Assembly (NCBI GenBank): GCA_951812925.1
Contig: OX638370.1
Span: 92,828,897-92,892,896, forward strand
Origin: Calliopum simillimum
Lineage: Eukaryota > Arthropoda > Insecta > Diptera > Lauxaniidae
Direction: 5' to 3'
Length of the DNA: 64,000 nucleotides
Shown here: positions 1-10,404 of the stretch, one piece after another
Layout: the number at the start of each line of letters is the position of its first letter
How positions within the stretch are numbered: the stretch's first letter is position 1
Notes under the pieces: generated by a model
Databases searched by the model: none
The model's input: only the letters and a program-made list of their open reading frames with translations
Told to the model about the DNA's origin: nothing
Translations under genes and position numbers: made by a program

Positions 1-229
1 GACTGTTTAACGAATAGTACGCCGATTTAGGGCGTTCTTCCGTAAATCACTCGGTAACCGTCATTCGACAAGCTTCAATTTCTTTAACTTGAGTTATTAT
101 TATGCATAAATAATGAGAAAATTTTGCTCGCAAATTATTTGATTATTTTTGAGCCGTTTAAGTAAAGAGATCAAATGTTACTGCAGAGATTTATGAATTA
201 TGAATTGAATTCTTTATTGAGTCTTATAT

Positions 230-530
230 CAGCGAGTATACAAAATATCTTATTCAACCAAGTATCTTTTGGTACATTACAATATTTAGTAGCATTGCCT
301 TTATTATTAATCACTGCTCTTCATCTTCTTGGCATTGAGTCCACCAGGTCCTGGCAAGAGCTTTTCGGAATATCGTAACAAGCTTTTTGTACTTTAGCCC
401 ACAACTCCGTTTTATTTTGGTTTTATTGGTCCAATTTTCTCTTGAACAATTTTCCACAAATTTTCAATTGGGTTTAAGTACGGAGATCGCGCTGGCCAAA
501 TCATTAATTTCACATTATCGTCGATTTTAA
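230..530 (-). pseudogene. Tc1-like transposase C-terminal relic
   Basis: Read on the minus strand, the segment near 500-440 gives WPARSPYLNPIENLWK, the C-terminal signature around the third catalytic acidic residue (E of PIENLW) of Tc1-type DDE transposases. After a frameshift near 405 the frame continues with TELWAKVQKACYDIPKSS and DLVDSMPRR, then a stop and NNKGNATKY, all typical of the last ~70 residues of the family. In the SPDLNP motif the aspartate is tyrosine. Broken by at least one frameshift and one stop, so inactive. The rest of the transposase is not recognisable within the window. Confidence 0.7.
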
Positions 531-722
531 TGGCATACTCCATTCAGCATAAGGAACCATGACTTTCAAAGATACAAACGTAAAAATTTCTATTATTTCC
601 CTGATTAACTTTAGAGTCTGTCTATACGGGGGGACTCGCGTACGCGAAAACTCAATTAGCGTACGCGAAATCCAGTGAAGTTTTTTCCCCCGGGACGCAG
701 CTTCGTTACAACAGTAATTTTA

Positions 723-832
723 CATAAAAGTAGGGGTGAGTGGGCGGCCTGCGGCCGCAGCTCAGGATTTAAACCCGTCAGACATCCAACACCGGCTTCG
801 CGGCGGTCTTCGGCCGCGGATCAGTACATAAA
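723..832 (+). repeat. GC-rich core module, copy 1
   Basis: A ~110-bp module containing GCGGCCTGCGGCCGCAGC and, further on, GCTTCGCGGCGG and CTTCGGCCGCGG. It stands out from its AT-rich surroundings and is rich in short self-complementary blocks. The same module, by eye close to 90% identical, is present inverted at 55688-55796 in an element with different termini. Function unknown. Confidence 0.8.
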
Positions 833-1365
833 TTAATCAAGTGCCCCGGGGGAAAAAACTTCACTGGATTTCGCGTACGCTAATCAGCGTTGCCATCAAC
901 TCAAAAGGGAGAGTGTCACAGCGATTCAAAAATGGTGTCATATAACACCCTCTGATTGTACAAATTGGTGTCATAAAGCACCCTTCATTTTTATATATTA
1001 TATTTAATCCTATAGGAGTTTTACCTATTGTTTGTAAGTAGTCTTAGTTTCTAACGTCGTATCGTCTCCAAATTAAGGTTCTGGAAATACAAGTATTAAA
1101 ACGACAAGGATTGTTTAACAATTTTAATTTATTTAATGAAAACATAAACAAACTTCAAAAACAAATACATAAATTAGTATGCAAAGAAATTTATAAAAAC
1201 ATATATAAAAATGGTTTGCACTTATGGCTAGAAACTTTTATTCAAAAAGATTTGCAAATAATTTGCTGAAAATTTGTTTTGCATAAAAGTTTATAACAAC
1301 TAGTATAAAAGACGCATGAAATTGTTTTGCTCTTTCCTGTTATATGCATCATTAAGAATTGTTCT

Positions 1366-1562
1366 TCGTCTTAGAAATGAGCTATAATCTGGTTTTGTGT
1401 GATTTTTTTTTTTTTAAATATGACCATTTGAAAATGATACCATATAGAGAAAAATCATATGAGAACCTACATACGATTTTTAACTTTCATTTATCATTTT
1501 ATAGAAAAATCACACATAACTAGTTTCTAGCTCTTTTTGAAGACAAAAATTATTGTACTTAA
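1366..1562. repeat. Imperfect inverted repeat inside the hAT element
   Basis: The stretch around 1366-1410, including TTGTGTGATTTTTT, pairs imperfectly with 1505-1560, including AAAAATCACACATAACTAG, forming a ~200-bp hairpin. No terminal duplication was seen. It could be an old MITE or a chance AT-rich fold. Confidence 0.4.
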
Positions 1563-1838
1563 GGATGCATTCAATAGAAAAGACCAAAACGATTTCGTAA
1601 GTCTTCCATACGAATTCAAAAATCATGTGTTCGAACATTACAAACTTTTATCAGAAAGCTCCTAAAGCTCCTAAAGAGCTTTTTTTAAAAAGCTTTTTAA
1701 ACAGTTTGTTTCAAATACTGAAAATTTAACACTTCAAAATCACAGTTCAATTTAATTTAACGAGCCATTTTCAAAAAACTCGGTTTTCTTATCTTACTTA
1801 AATCACATTAATAGTGAAACCTCATTATAAATAATAAA

Positions 1839-2155
1839 AGCTTCATCAGATTCGTCATATTTACTGTTCCTTTCATTGTAGCATTTCTTACTGCCTACAA
1901 TAGATAGTTTTTGATCATCAATATCAATCACAAAATCATGACAGCATTTGTTCAAAGACTTCAGCCATGATTTGATTTGAATTAAAGCATTTAATAACGG
2001 TTTCGGATTTTTGTCTTAATTAGGTTCATGATGCTAAAAACTCGTTCCCCCTCAGCGTTAGAAAAGGGAAGAACCAAAAAGCTCATGGCAAAGGTTCCTA
2101 TATCTTCAATTGGGTAATCATTTTCAGCGTCTTCATATGCTAATACTTCACTCTA
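1839..2155 (-). pseudogene. hAT transposase C-terminal dimerisation domain relic
   Basis: On the minus strand 2150-2000 reads EDIGTFAMSFLVLPFSNAEG then ERVFSIMNLIKTKIRNR. LP-SNA-ERVFS followed by KTK-RNR is the hallmark of the hAT C-terminal dimerisation domain. A frameshift near 1995 leads to LNALIQIKSWLKSLNKCCHD, the next conserved block. No upstream catalytic domain survives. It lies inside the CAG-ended element with 8-bp duplications, so structure and coding evidence agree. Inactive remnant. Confidence 0.85.
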
Positions 2156-2290
2156 AAATTCTATGGAATTTTCATTATGTTTCCAATTGACCAGGTACAA
2201 GTTATTAAGTTGATTTAAAATCTGCATCTTTTTTTGTAAGCAACTGCAAAAACTGCAATGGCAAAAACGGCAACGGTTGACAAAATTTAA

Positions 2291-2729
2291 GGGAACGGTC
2301 CATTCAGTACGTCGAGTACGTCACGTCGTTTTTTTCGACTGACTGCGACGCATTTGACGGAAAAGCCTGGCCCAATGAATACTTTGAAAACGGATTAAAA
2401 CATCAAAACTCTTTTTATTTGATTAATTAGAAATTTTAATTTTGCACTTGCACAGCTCCAATAATTTTTTATTCACACTTTATTTCAAAAAATAAATGAG
2501 AAACGACAAAGAAAAAAAAAAAAAACAATTGAAATTGAAAATAAATTTATTTTACGATTGTCAAATCAAACGACGTACGTCGAAAGTTGGGAGTTGGGCA
2601 ACTTTTGTACGTTGCGTTAACGTAGACGTACTGATTGGGTCGCACTTGATATAAACTCATATTTTTAACTTAGCTGTCAGTCGAAAAAAAACGACGTGAC
2701 GTACTCGACGTACTGAATGGACCGTTCCC
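2291..2729. mobile_element. 439-bp TIR element nested in the hAT
   Basis: Near-perfect ~53-bp terminal inverted repeats beginning GGGAACGGTCCATTCAG and ending with its complement; arms differ by one T in a T-run. Flanked by TTTAA on both sides (2286-2290, 2730-2734), a 5-bp duplication or TTAA plus one base. Interior is AT-rich with no ORF. The well-preserved arms suggest it is younger than the hAT host. Confidence 0.8.
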
Positions 2730-3072
2730 TTTAATCGTAATCTGATTTTGACATTTCATAAGTGCTCACGATGTTGCCACCCATATTTTTTTAGATATAC
2801 TTAATTCAATGCGGGAAAGTACTTTTTGGAGATCGAAAGTACTTACTAAAAAAATAAAATTGCCCAATAGTCCGTGACACCTCGTGGAAAATCGTGGTGT
2901 CACAAAAATCTGATATTTTTTCGGTGTCACAGACAAAAACTAAGTGTCACATGTGACACCGAAAGTGTCACAATGGCAACGCTGACGCTAATTGAGTAAA
3001 TTGAGAGAGAGAGAGCTAATTGAGAGTTTTCGCGTACGCGAGTCCCCCCGTATAGACATTTCCTTAACTTTA

Positions 3073-3496
3073 TCCGTCAAAAAGGTTTTGTGTCATTTTT
3101 TTCCTATGTCTCCTAGGACTTTCCGTGATGATCTTCAAAAAAGATTTTTTTTTTTTCCACCAAACGCCGCACAATGGGTTATTGTATACGCTTTTACGCA
3201 TTTAATTGAAAAAAAAAAATGTTTGAAGTAGCGGCTTTTTTTGATACCGTTTTATAGATAATTAAATTCTGCGTCACAAACAACAAAAATTGTTGACCTA
3301 ACATTACTAGTTGAAAAATTATACGCGGTTAAAGATTAATTTTTTTTGCTTTCGTTCGCGCGCAGTGAAAAATTGAAATTTTTCCTTTTTTAAAGTACAT
3401 TTTTATTAAAAAAAAGTTTTTTTGTGGAAAAATTTTTAATGAAACCTTCAATTTCAGGTAATTGTGGTTCTTTCTGCATAAAAGTTTTCTTTGCTT
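3073..3496. other. AT-rich spacer, nothing recognised
   Basis: Homopolymer-rich sequence between the 9-bp-TSD element and the next TIR element. A 79-codon open frame starts inside the preceding element at 2992 and has no domain or codon signal. Confidence 0.6.
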
Positions 3497-3862
3497 TAAA
3501 ATTTTTTTATACTAATTTTACGAACTTTTATTATTTGCAAGAATCTAAAATTCTATGCATTTTTCAACTTAGAAAATCATGACAATTAGGATTAGAGAAA
3601 AAACTACTAAGCATGGCTATGGTGACATATGTTTCGGTTATCGCCACGTCACCATCATCAGACCAATTTATGTTTAATTTATTTTAAATTAAATGAAATA
3701 ACAATTGAAAAATTTTTGAACTTTTTGTCTGAGGTCGGGATTGAACTATGAACCTCGGAGTCAATCTCTCTACATAGCGCATTTATCAATGGACTGCGCT
3801 ATGTACCCTCAGAAAAATAATGCAAATAATGACTAAAAGTTCGTAAAATTAGTATAATTTTC
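3497..3862. mobile_element. TIR element carrying a tRNA-derived SINE
   Basis: TATACTAATTTTACGAACTT at about 3509 is repeated inverted at about 3838-3857, and the match continues through ATTATTTGCA, giving ~40-bp terminal inverted repeats around a ~350-bp unit. Most of the interior is the SINE copy listed separately. No clear target duplication was found. Confidence 0.55.
3580..3812 (-). repeat. tRNA-derived SINE, copy A
   Basis: On the minus strand the head has a box-A-like TAGCGCAGTCC and a box-B-like AGTTCAATCCC separated by ~45 bp, followed by a body of about 160 bp. The whole unit aligns with 59572-59800 on the plus strand, including the head, GACAAAAAGT and the end block TTTAGTAGTTTTTTCTCT. 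Two dispersed copies in opposite orientations with Pol III boxes support a tRNA-derived SINE family rather than a functional tRNA gene. Confidence 0.75.
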
Positions 3863-4077
3863 ATATAGTCAACATAAACCATTTTAATAAATTTTTTTAT
3901 ATATGTATATTAGGGCTGTTCAAAAAAAAAAAAAAAAATTTCGAATTTCCAAGATATACTTTGGCATCACGATCTACATCATGACAGAATATCTCAAAAA
4001 ATTTTTCAGATTTTTAAATTCATATTTAAAGGTGGCTCAAAGCAGAAATATATTTTTATTATTTTTTTTTTTTAGCA

Positions 4078-5030
4078 TTAATTATAAAATGTTGTCAAAC
4101 AATTTGAAAAATTTGTTTAAGAGTAACTTAAAAACATTCATTTTGTTTGTTTTTTAATGAACTTTAAAACCTACGTTGTTATTTTGACAAAAAAAATTTT
4201 AAACTTCTTAAAAAACGAAAAACTGCCCTAAGAAGGCGAAATTTTATGGTTTTTTCAAAGAAAAAAGTCATCGTGCTTTAAACGAAATGCACATTTTTTA
4301 ATTTACAAGATCTCATTCAAAAGAGCTCTTAAAAACCTTCAAGACAAGACATGTTAAGACTTTTTTGGGCCAGCAGGCTCGATGTCATAACGTTTGAAAC
4401 ATAGTAATGCAGCCCTGTGAAAGGCAAAACGCTTTTTACTCAAGAGGGAGGCATCTTACAAAAAAGTGCCCATGGCATAAAATGCTTAAAATCATCCAAG
4501 GAACAAGTGTAAATTGTTTTTTTTTTTTACTTAATTTTAGAAAAAAATTTTTTTTAACGTAATTTTTAATAAACTTTTCAAAAAAAAAAAAAACAATTCA
4601 CACTTGTTCCTTGGATGATTCTAAGCATTTTATGCCATGGGCGCTTTTTTGTAAGATGCCTCTCTCTTGAGTAAAAAGCGTTTTGCCTTTCACAGGGCTG
4701 CATTAATATGTTTCAAACGTTATGTCATCGAGCCTGCTGGCCCAAAAAAGTCTTAACATGTCTTGTCTTGAAGGTTTTTAAGAGCTCTTTTGAATGAGAT
4801 CTTGTAAATTAAAAAATATTCATTTCGTTTAAAGCACGATGACTTTTTTCTTTGAAAAAACCATAAAATTTCGCGTTCTTAGGGCAGTTTTTCGTTTTTT
4901 AAGAAGTGTAAAATTTTTTTTGTCAAAATTACAACGTAGGTTTTAAAGTTCATTAAAAAACAAACAAAATGAATGTTTTTAAGTTACTCTTAAACAAATT
5001 TTTCAAATTGTTTGACAACAATTTATAATT
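4078..5030. mobile_element. Foldback element, ~460-bp arms
   Basis: 4078-4530 is repeated inverted at 4590-5030 with few differences, for example GGGCCAGCAGGCTCGATGTC against its complement near 4728. The loop is a short A/T run region (about 4530-4590). No ORF. Total ~950 bp. Flanks too AT-rich to call a duplication. A transcript would fold into one long hairpin. Confidence 0.8.
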
Positions 5031-5349
5031 GGTTCCTTATTAAAATTAAATTTAATATAATATTAGAAAAACAAATTTGTCTATAAAAAATGTCTTTACC
5101 GAGCACGTTCACAAAATATTAACACTTTTCAAATTTGCTTAAGGGAATTCCCTTAAATTTGTGATATCTGCCGTAAAATTCTAATAAGACGCAACTCATT
5201 TTCATAGTTTTGAGAAAATCGAAATTTTATTTTTATTCAGAAAAGGCAGCAACTTCTCTTTCTTAAAAAATATATTTTATTTTTCATCTTTTTTGTATGG
5301 TGTTACTTTATGATTTTAATTATGAAAAATATGAAAACAGGGTGTAATG

Positions 5350-8335
5350 TTTACTTTCATCAGCGAACAGTCTTCAAAAATCGGATCTTGATGAGCTAAA
5401 ATTTTTTTATCAAAACGTATCTGGACTCAGGACCAAATCTCAAGCTATTTATGCTATAACGTCACAGTGTGATTTTAATATCTTTATTCTCACGGAGACT
5501 TGGTTGAACAAAGATTTTTTTAATGAAGAGTTTTTCGATCCGCATCTTTTTAATGGTTTCCGTAAAGATCGTGATGTTGATTCAACTGGTTGTAGTCGAG
5601 GTGGTGGTGTGCTGATTGCGGTTAATCATCGTCTGTGCTCATCTAATGTGTTGCTGTCTAATAATAATGTATTGGCTGATCAGTTATGTGTTCTTATAAA
5701 AGGTTTAAATGAGTCTTTATATGTAACTGTCTCCTACATTCCGCCCGGCAGTTCGCTGGATGTTTATAAGCTGCACGTTGATAACATTTCGTCTGTTGCT
5801 GCTGTGGCTTCAGCAACGAATAGTCACTTGATGGTAACTGAAGATTTTAACATGCCTGGAGTAAACTGGATTGAATCTCATGATCATCATTATCTTTCTC
5901 CAACTAATGTATTTAATGCGGTTGATATGTTTGTTATTGATAATTTTTTGTCTCTTGGTCTCAATCAAATTAATAATTGCTTTAACTTATTACATAGGCT
6001 ATTAGATTTACTTTTTATATCATCTAATTTAAATTTTGAAGTTTTTAAATCTCATGCTCCTTTATCCAATATTAATGTGCATCATTCTCCAATTGAAATT
6101 AGTTTATCCATGTATAAGTTTCTTCCAATTTCTTCTGTCTCAAGTGATTTCCATTTTAATTTCAAGCGTTGTAATTTTCGCCTGATAAATGATGTCCTTT
6201 CAAATTTTGATTGGAGTTCCCTTGTTCAGTTAGACACTGATGAATGCTTTGTTTTTTTCAAGGATTCATTCTCTAGGGTCTGCAAGGATTTTGTTCCTAA
6301 GGTCAGGAATCGGTTATATAAATTTCCTTGGTATACTAAGGGCTTAAAAAGACTGAAAAATTTAAGAACAAAATTTTACAAAAAATATTTAGCTTCTAAT
6401 TCAAGTGCGTATTTTGATAAATATAGGCATTACATGAGAGAATTTAATTTCCTCAATACTTATCTTTATAAACTTTATATCCTTGGATTTGAAACAGGTA
6501 TTAAATCAGACCCAAAAACGTTTTGGAGATATGTTAACTCAAAAAGAGGGTGTTTTAACCCTTTCGACCCGGCTGGGACAATATATATATGTAAATTGGG
6601 ATATATTGTCCCAGCCGGGTCGAAAGGGCTAGTATTCCGTCATCTATGTATTTTGGTGATACCACTGCTAATGATGCCTCTGGTATTGTTAGTCTTTTTG
6701 CTAAATTTTTTTGGCAAATTTTGAGTATCCATGTCCTCAATCTTTTGTTCCGGATCGTCAGGATTCATCTTTAAATTTTGGATCTCTCTACTTAACGGAA
6801 AATGATGTTTTTGTTGGTATTAATGGTCTAAAAAACTATTAGTGCTGACTCTGACGGCATTAGTGCTTTTTTAGTTAAAAATGTTGCTTTTAACATCCTC
6901 TATCCGTTACGAATACTTTTTAATAAATCTCTTGCTGAGGGTAAATTTCTTGATGCTTGGAAAATTGCATATATTACTCCCATTTTAAGTCGGGTTGTAA
7001 AAACAATGTTGCCAATTATAGACCCATTTCTAAGCTAACGGTTATTTCAAAACTCTTTGAGTCTATTGTCAAAGATAAGATTTTTTTTTGCTGTGAAGAG
7101 TATGATCTCTCCTTATCAGCATGGGTTTGTGCCGGGAAGATCAACAATAACTAATTTAGTTTCGTTTAGTGAATTTTGTATTGCTTCTTTCCTTAGTGGT
7201 TGTCAAGTCGATGTTGTATATACGGATTTTTCAAAGGCGTTTGATAAGATTTCACATGTCATATTGATAAAAAAATGTGAATCTCTAGGCTTTCATTCCA
7301 CATTTTTGAAGTGGCTCAATTCGTATCTGTGCACCCGTCGTTGTGTAGTTGCCTTTGATGGCATGAAGTCTTCTACTTTTTTGTGCATCCTCCGGTGTGC
7401 CGCAGGGTAGTATCCTTGGCCCGTTATTGTTTGTTATTTTTATTAATGATGTTGTGTCCCTATTTGACCACTGTAAATGTTTATTGTATGCAGATGACCA
7501 TAAAATTTTTATGAAAATTAATAGCCCTGCTGACATTGTTCTATTTCAGAGTGATCTGGATAAGCTATTTTTTTGGTGCAATAATAATAATTTATTTTTA
7601 AATCTAAGTAAATGTGTTTCTATGTCGTTTTCCAAGTCCAGTAGCCTTCTTCCCTCGTCTTATAAAATTTCGAGTACTGACCTTGTGTCCGTAACGGAGT
7701 TTAAAGACTTAGGTGTTGTGTTTGACTCTATTTTTATGCTATGTTAGCGTTTATTAAGCGTAATAGTCTTGAGTTTAGTGATCCTTATACATTTAAATCG
7801 TTATTTGTTAGTTTGGTAAGGTCTAGGCTAAAATATGCTGCGATTATTTGGAGTCCATGCTATCAATCGCATAAGTTAAGGCTTGAAAGAGTCCAAAAAT
7901 CTTTTACCAGGTTTGCGATAAAATCATTAAATTTTGTTGGTGAATTGCCGCCGTATAATTCTCGGTGTTAATTGCTTGGCTTGAAGACCTTGGATGTTAA
8001 AAGAAATATTTGTTCTGTGTTATTTGTTCATGATATTGTTTCTGGGGCAGTTGATTGTCCAGATTTGCTTAGTCTTATTAATTTTAATGTTCCCTCTAGG
8101 CCTCTGAGGAATCATATTCCCTTTCATTTGGATATGATGCGCACTAATTATGCCTCAAATGCTCCTTTAGCAAAAGCTATTAGCTATATTAATGATATTA
8201 GCTCTAAAATCAATATTGATAGTGATATTAGCAAAAATGCTTTAAAGACTGCTTTAAATAATATATTGTGATTCTTTTTTTCATTAAATTTTATTAATCT
8301 TTCTCTATTCATAGACTTAATTACATAAATAAATA
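5350..8335 (+). pseudogene. Jockey/CR1-like non-LTR retrotransposon, degenerate
   Basis: Open frame from about 5350 begins with the apurinic endonuclease domain: YQNVSGLRTK then ILTETWLN near 5500, and RGGGVLIAV near 5605. This frame runs to 6557. The reverse transcriptase follows in several frames: ANYRPISKLTVISKLFES (about 7010), QHGFVPGRSTITNLV, DFSKAFDKISHVIL (about 7230), QGSILGPLLFVIFINDV (about 7400) and the catalytic YADD (about 7490). The C-terminal connection domain runs to 8271, with a stop at 7969-7971. The 3' end has an A-rich (ATAA)n-like tail near 8320-8340. At least four frameshifts, one stop and one 70-bp palindrome insertion make it inactive. No ORF1 or full 5' end was seen, so it is probably 5'-truncated. 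Exact clade is uncertain. Confidence 0.85.
6559..6628. repeat. 70-bp palindrome inserted in the LINE ORF
   Basis: Arms of 27 bp, CCCTTTCGACCCGGCTGGGA onward, pair perfectly around a 16-bp loop (6586-6601). It sits exactly where the endonuclease-RT linker is interrupted: upstream frame ends NSKRG, and the expected linker (SIPSSMYF) resumes at 6631 in another frame. The left flank is TTAA, the right CTAG, so no clean target duplication. Confidence 0.75.
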
Positions 8336-8339
8336 AAAT

Positions 8340-8989
8340 AAATTTCTTTATTTGCAATTTGCAAGAGAAGTGGAAAACGTAAAAAATTGGCGATTAGACT
8401 AAAATATAGATAAAAAATTGCTTAATCCGATGGGGAAATAAAGTTTGAATAGGTTGCGCCCTTATATTTTTTACGGCAGATATGAACACATTTCGCAAAA
8501 ATTAAATCTGACAAATAAAATTTAAGCCCAAAAAATTTTTAATCGTGCTAAATGGAATAAAATCGTGTAAAAATATTTTAAAAAATATATTTTCAAACCG
8601 TGTAAAAACAGAATTAAGTGTATTTTAATTTTTTTTTTTTTGTTCGTAAGTCTAAAATTAAGTGCATTTTGGCTATATACACAGACATATAGCTGTCCAA
8701 AAAGTGAGCTCAAACAAAAATGTTTATATTTTAATAAAGTGTAGACATTTAAGTAACTTTCTATGAAAAAAGGTTGCGTCTTTTTGCGCGGCTGTGAGAA
8801 ATTTTCATTTTTTTAAGATTACATGTCCAATATGCATGAAAGTGGAGCAAAAAATAAATAAAAAGTTAAATACAGACATATAGACGGACCCAAAAATCTG
8901 CAAGAGGGTGTCAATAAAGTACGCTGAGTTTTTAAACAATTTTTGAAGGTCATAAAGAGGTCGCTCATCGCCGTTTTATGCAAAATCTC
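8340..8989. other. AT-rich spacer, nothing recognised
   Basis: A/T homopolymer-rich sequence between the LINE and the next relic. Short frames here have no recognisable domains. Confidence 0.55.
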
Positions 8990-9440
8990 GGCTTAGTACA
9001 GTTTTTATTTTATTACGATTTAAGAAATGCTCGGAATGAGTCGTTCGATATATCAAATTTTTTGTCTTGAGTCAAGGTATATAAAAACATTATATCTCGA
9101 ATTTAAAATCATTCATATATTGTTGTTTTAGATAAAAAACCGAAAGAAAACATATTTTCGATATTTCGGCCTGCCGTAAAGCTCTTAATTTACATCTTGG
9201 AAAAACTGTTTTTCATAAGTTTATCATAAAATCATACAAGAAACAATTTTCTTTTGCATCTTAACCCATTATATTCTGTTTTTATGGGTCTTCTTGACCC
9301 TTTTTTCCAAAAACTTGATTAAAATGGGTTAAAAAATATTCAAATACAAAAATATTCTTCAAAAAATGTCACTAGGGGTCATCAAACACAGAAATTCTTA
9401 AAACTTCAGAATAATGCGAAAAAAATATTATGACAATTTT
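8990..9440. repeat. Relic of the foldback family seen at 54.2-56.4 kb
   Basis: The order of landmarks TTTTATTTTATTACGATTTA, a GGAATGAGT block, AACCCATTATA, GGGTC-TTGACCC and AGGGGTCATC matches the arms of the foldback at 54218-56357, and the last third also matches 39250-39440. Similarity is by eye and patchy. Confidence 0.5.
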
Positions 9441-9602
9441 CAATTTCAGTTTTTTATTGCTATTAAAAAAAAATTTCACTACATATTATACAACTGCATT
9501 TTTTTTTTTCTACTTTTTTATGCATAATTAACTCAAAAAAAATAAGTTATTATAAACCTCAATAGTCTGGACGAATTAATATCGTGTTTTAGTATCAAAT
9601 AC

Positions 9603-9945
9603 CCCACTGTGCGCCGCCTAACAGTTCTGGTAGAAACTGGAACTCCAAACTCTGCTTGGATGACTACAGCAGACTAAAAAGGATCCCGACATGATCCCTG
9701 CGCGAATTAAATATCATTTTTTCAGTTGTTTTTCGTGATCTTCCGCAATTTAATTGTTGTTTTTGTAGCAGCATATCATTACAAACCAACTTTTGAGATC
9801 TTCCAATTATTTTGGCTTCGGAACTCACTTCGTAGCTTCTTGATGATGGAACGCTCTTCGTTCGAGCAATGCCTTTCTTTTGTGATATCATTTTTTTACA
9901 ATGTCATCTATTATCCAAAACGGAGATCGAGTGATACTTAAGCTA
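9603..9945 (-). pseudogene. Tc1-like transposase N-terminal relic
   Basis: The minus strand reads CGRSRKTTEK near 9740-9715, resembling the GRP(R/K)KLTERD linker between the two helix-turn-helix modules of Tc1-type transposases. After a frameshift it gives AEFGVPVSTRTVRRR near 9650-9610, matching the VS-RTVRRRL second HTH. No catalytic domain follows. Old, frameshifted fragment; moderate confidence because only the DNA-binding part remains. Confidence 0.5.
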
Positions 9946-10404
9946 TTTTGCGAAAGAATGAAGTTATTTGGAGTAATAAATAGTATGAACCTATTTTTTT
10001 ATTTCATTGTAAATTTTGCCCTTATTTTTAAATCGGTGAAAATGAGAACCGCAATCAATCAAAAATTTTTCCAGACATGAGTTTTGAAAACACATAACAG
10101 ATTTGCATATTAGTGGAGTCAATTAAGCCAAAAAACAGGCAAAATGAGGAAGTCCTCAAGAACAGCTCCGATTTTGATGATTTTTTTTTTAATTTTTTTT
10201 TTTTTTATTTAAAATCAGAAACATTTTGGAGCGCGGTCGGAATTATATAATTTTTTAAACAATATTTAAAAAAGTTATATTTTCATAAAAAAAAAATTGT
10301 TAAAAAAAATGCAACAAACAAAAATCATAATAGTCACTTTATATGTATTTGTCGATTCTAAATCCGAATCTGGCATTGAAATTGTTGTAACTTTTATGAT
10401 TTTT
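9946..10404. other. AT-rich spacer, nothing recognised
   Basis: No coding region, TIR or known repeat was recognised. Contains long T runs near 10180-10207. Confidence 0.5.

Larger units (their letters stand above)
885..2984. mobile_element. hAT element, 8-bp TSD ACGCTAAT
   Basis: Terminal inverted repeats CAGCGTTGCCAT / ATGGCAACGCTG, flanked by perfect 8-bp duplications ACGCTAAT (877-884 and 2985-2992). The CAG...CTG ends and 8-bp duplication are diagnostic of hAT. Subterminal GTGTCA(C) motifs recur at both ends (about 915-985 and 2868-2968), as expected for transposase-binding sites. The interior holds a decayed hAT transposase C-terminus (minus strand, 1839-2155) and a second element (2291-2729). 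The remaining AT-rich interior has no other recognisable coding sequence. Confidence 0.85.
614..3063. mobile_element. Palindromic non-autonomous DNA element with 9-bp TSD (interrupted)
   Basis: Outer inverted repeats share GTCTATACGGGGGGACTCGC (from 620) with its complement ending at 3053, about 40 bp. They are flanked by the direct 9-mer TTAACTTTA at 605-613 and 3064-3072. A second inverted pair (about 660-695 and 844-880, GCGTACGCGAAATCCAGTGA) lies inside. After removing the nested hAT (885-2984 plus one 8-bp duplication) the element is about 342 bp. No coding potential. The 9-bp target duplication is typical of Mutator-like elements, so a MULE-type MITE is the best guess. It shares a GC-rich core with the element at 55471-56013. 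Confidence 0.75.
5155..8487. repeat. Imperfect inverted repeats bracketing the LINE
   Basis: ATATCTGCCGTAAAA at 5164-5178 is inverted at about 8469-8483, and weaker similarity extends ~45 bp (GACGCAAC near 5189 against GTTGCGCC near 8453). They may be ends of an older small element into which the LINE inserted. By-eye match only. Confidence 0.35.

Noticed and set aside
2992..3231. 79-codon plus-strand frame as a gene
   Set aside because: Crosses a transposon boundary and poly-A/T runs; no domain.
3580..3812. Functional tRNA gene
   Set aside because: No intact cloverleaf or acceptor stem; dispersed copy with a shared 3' body indicates a SINE.
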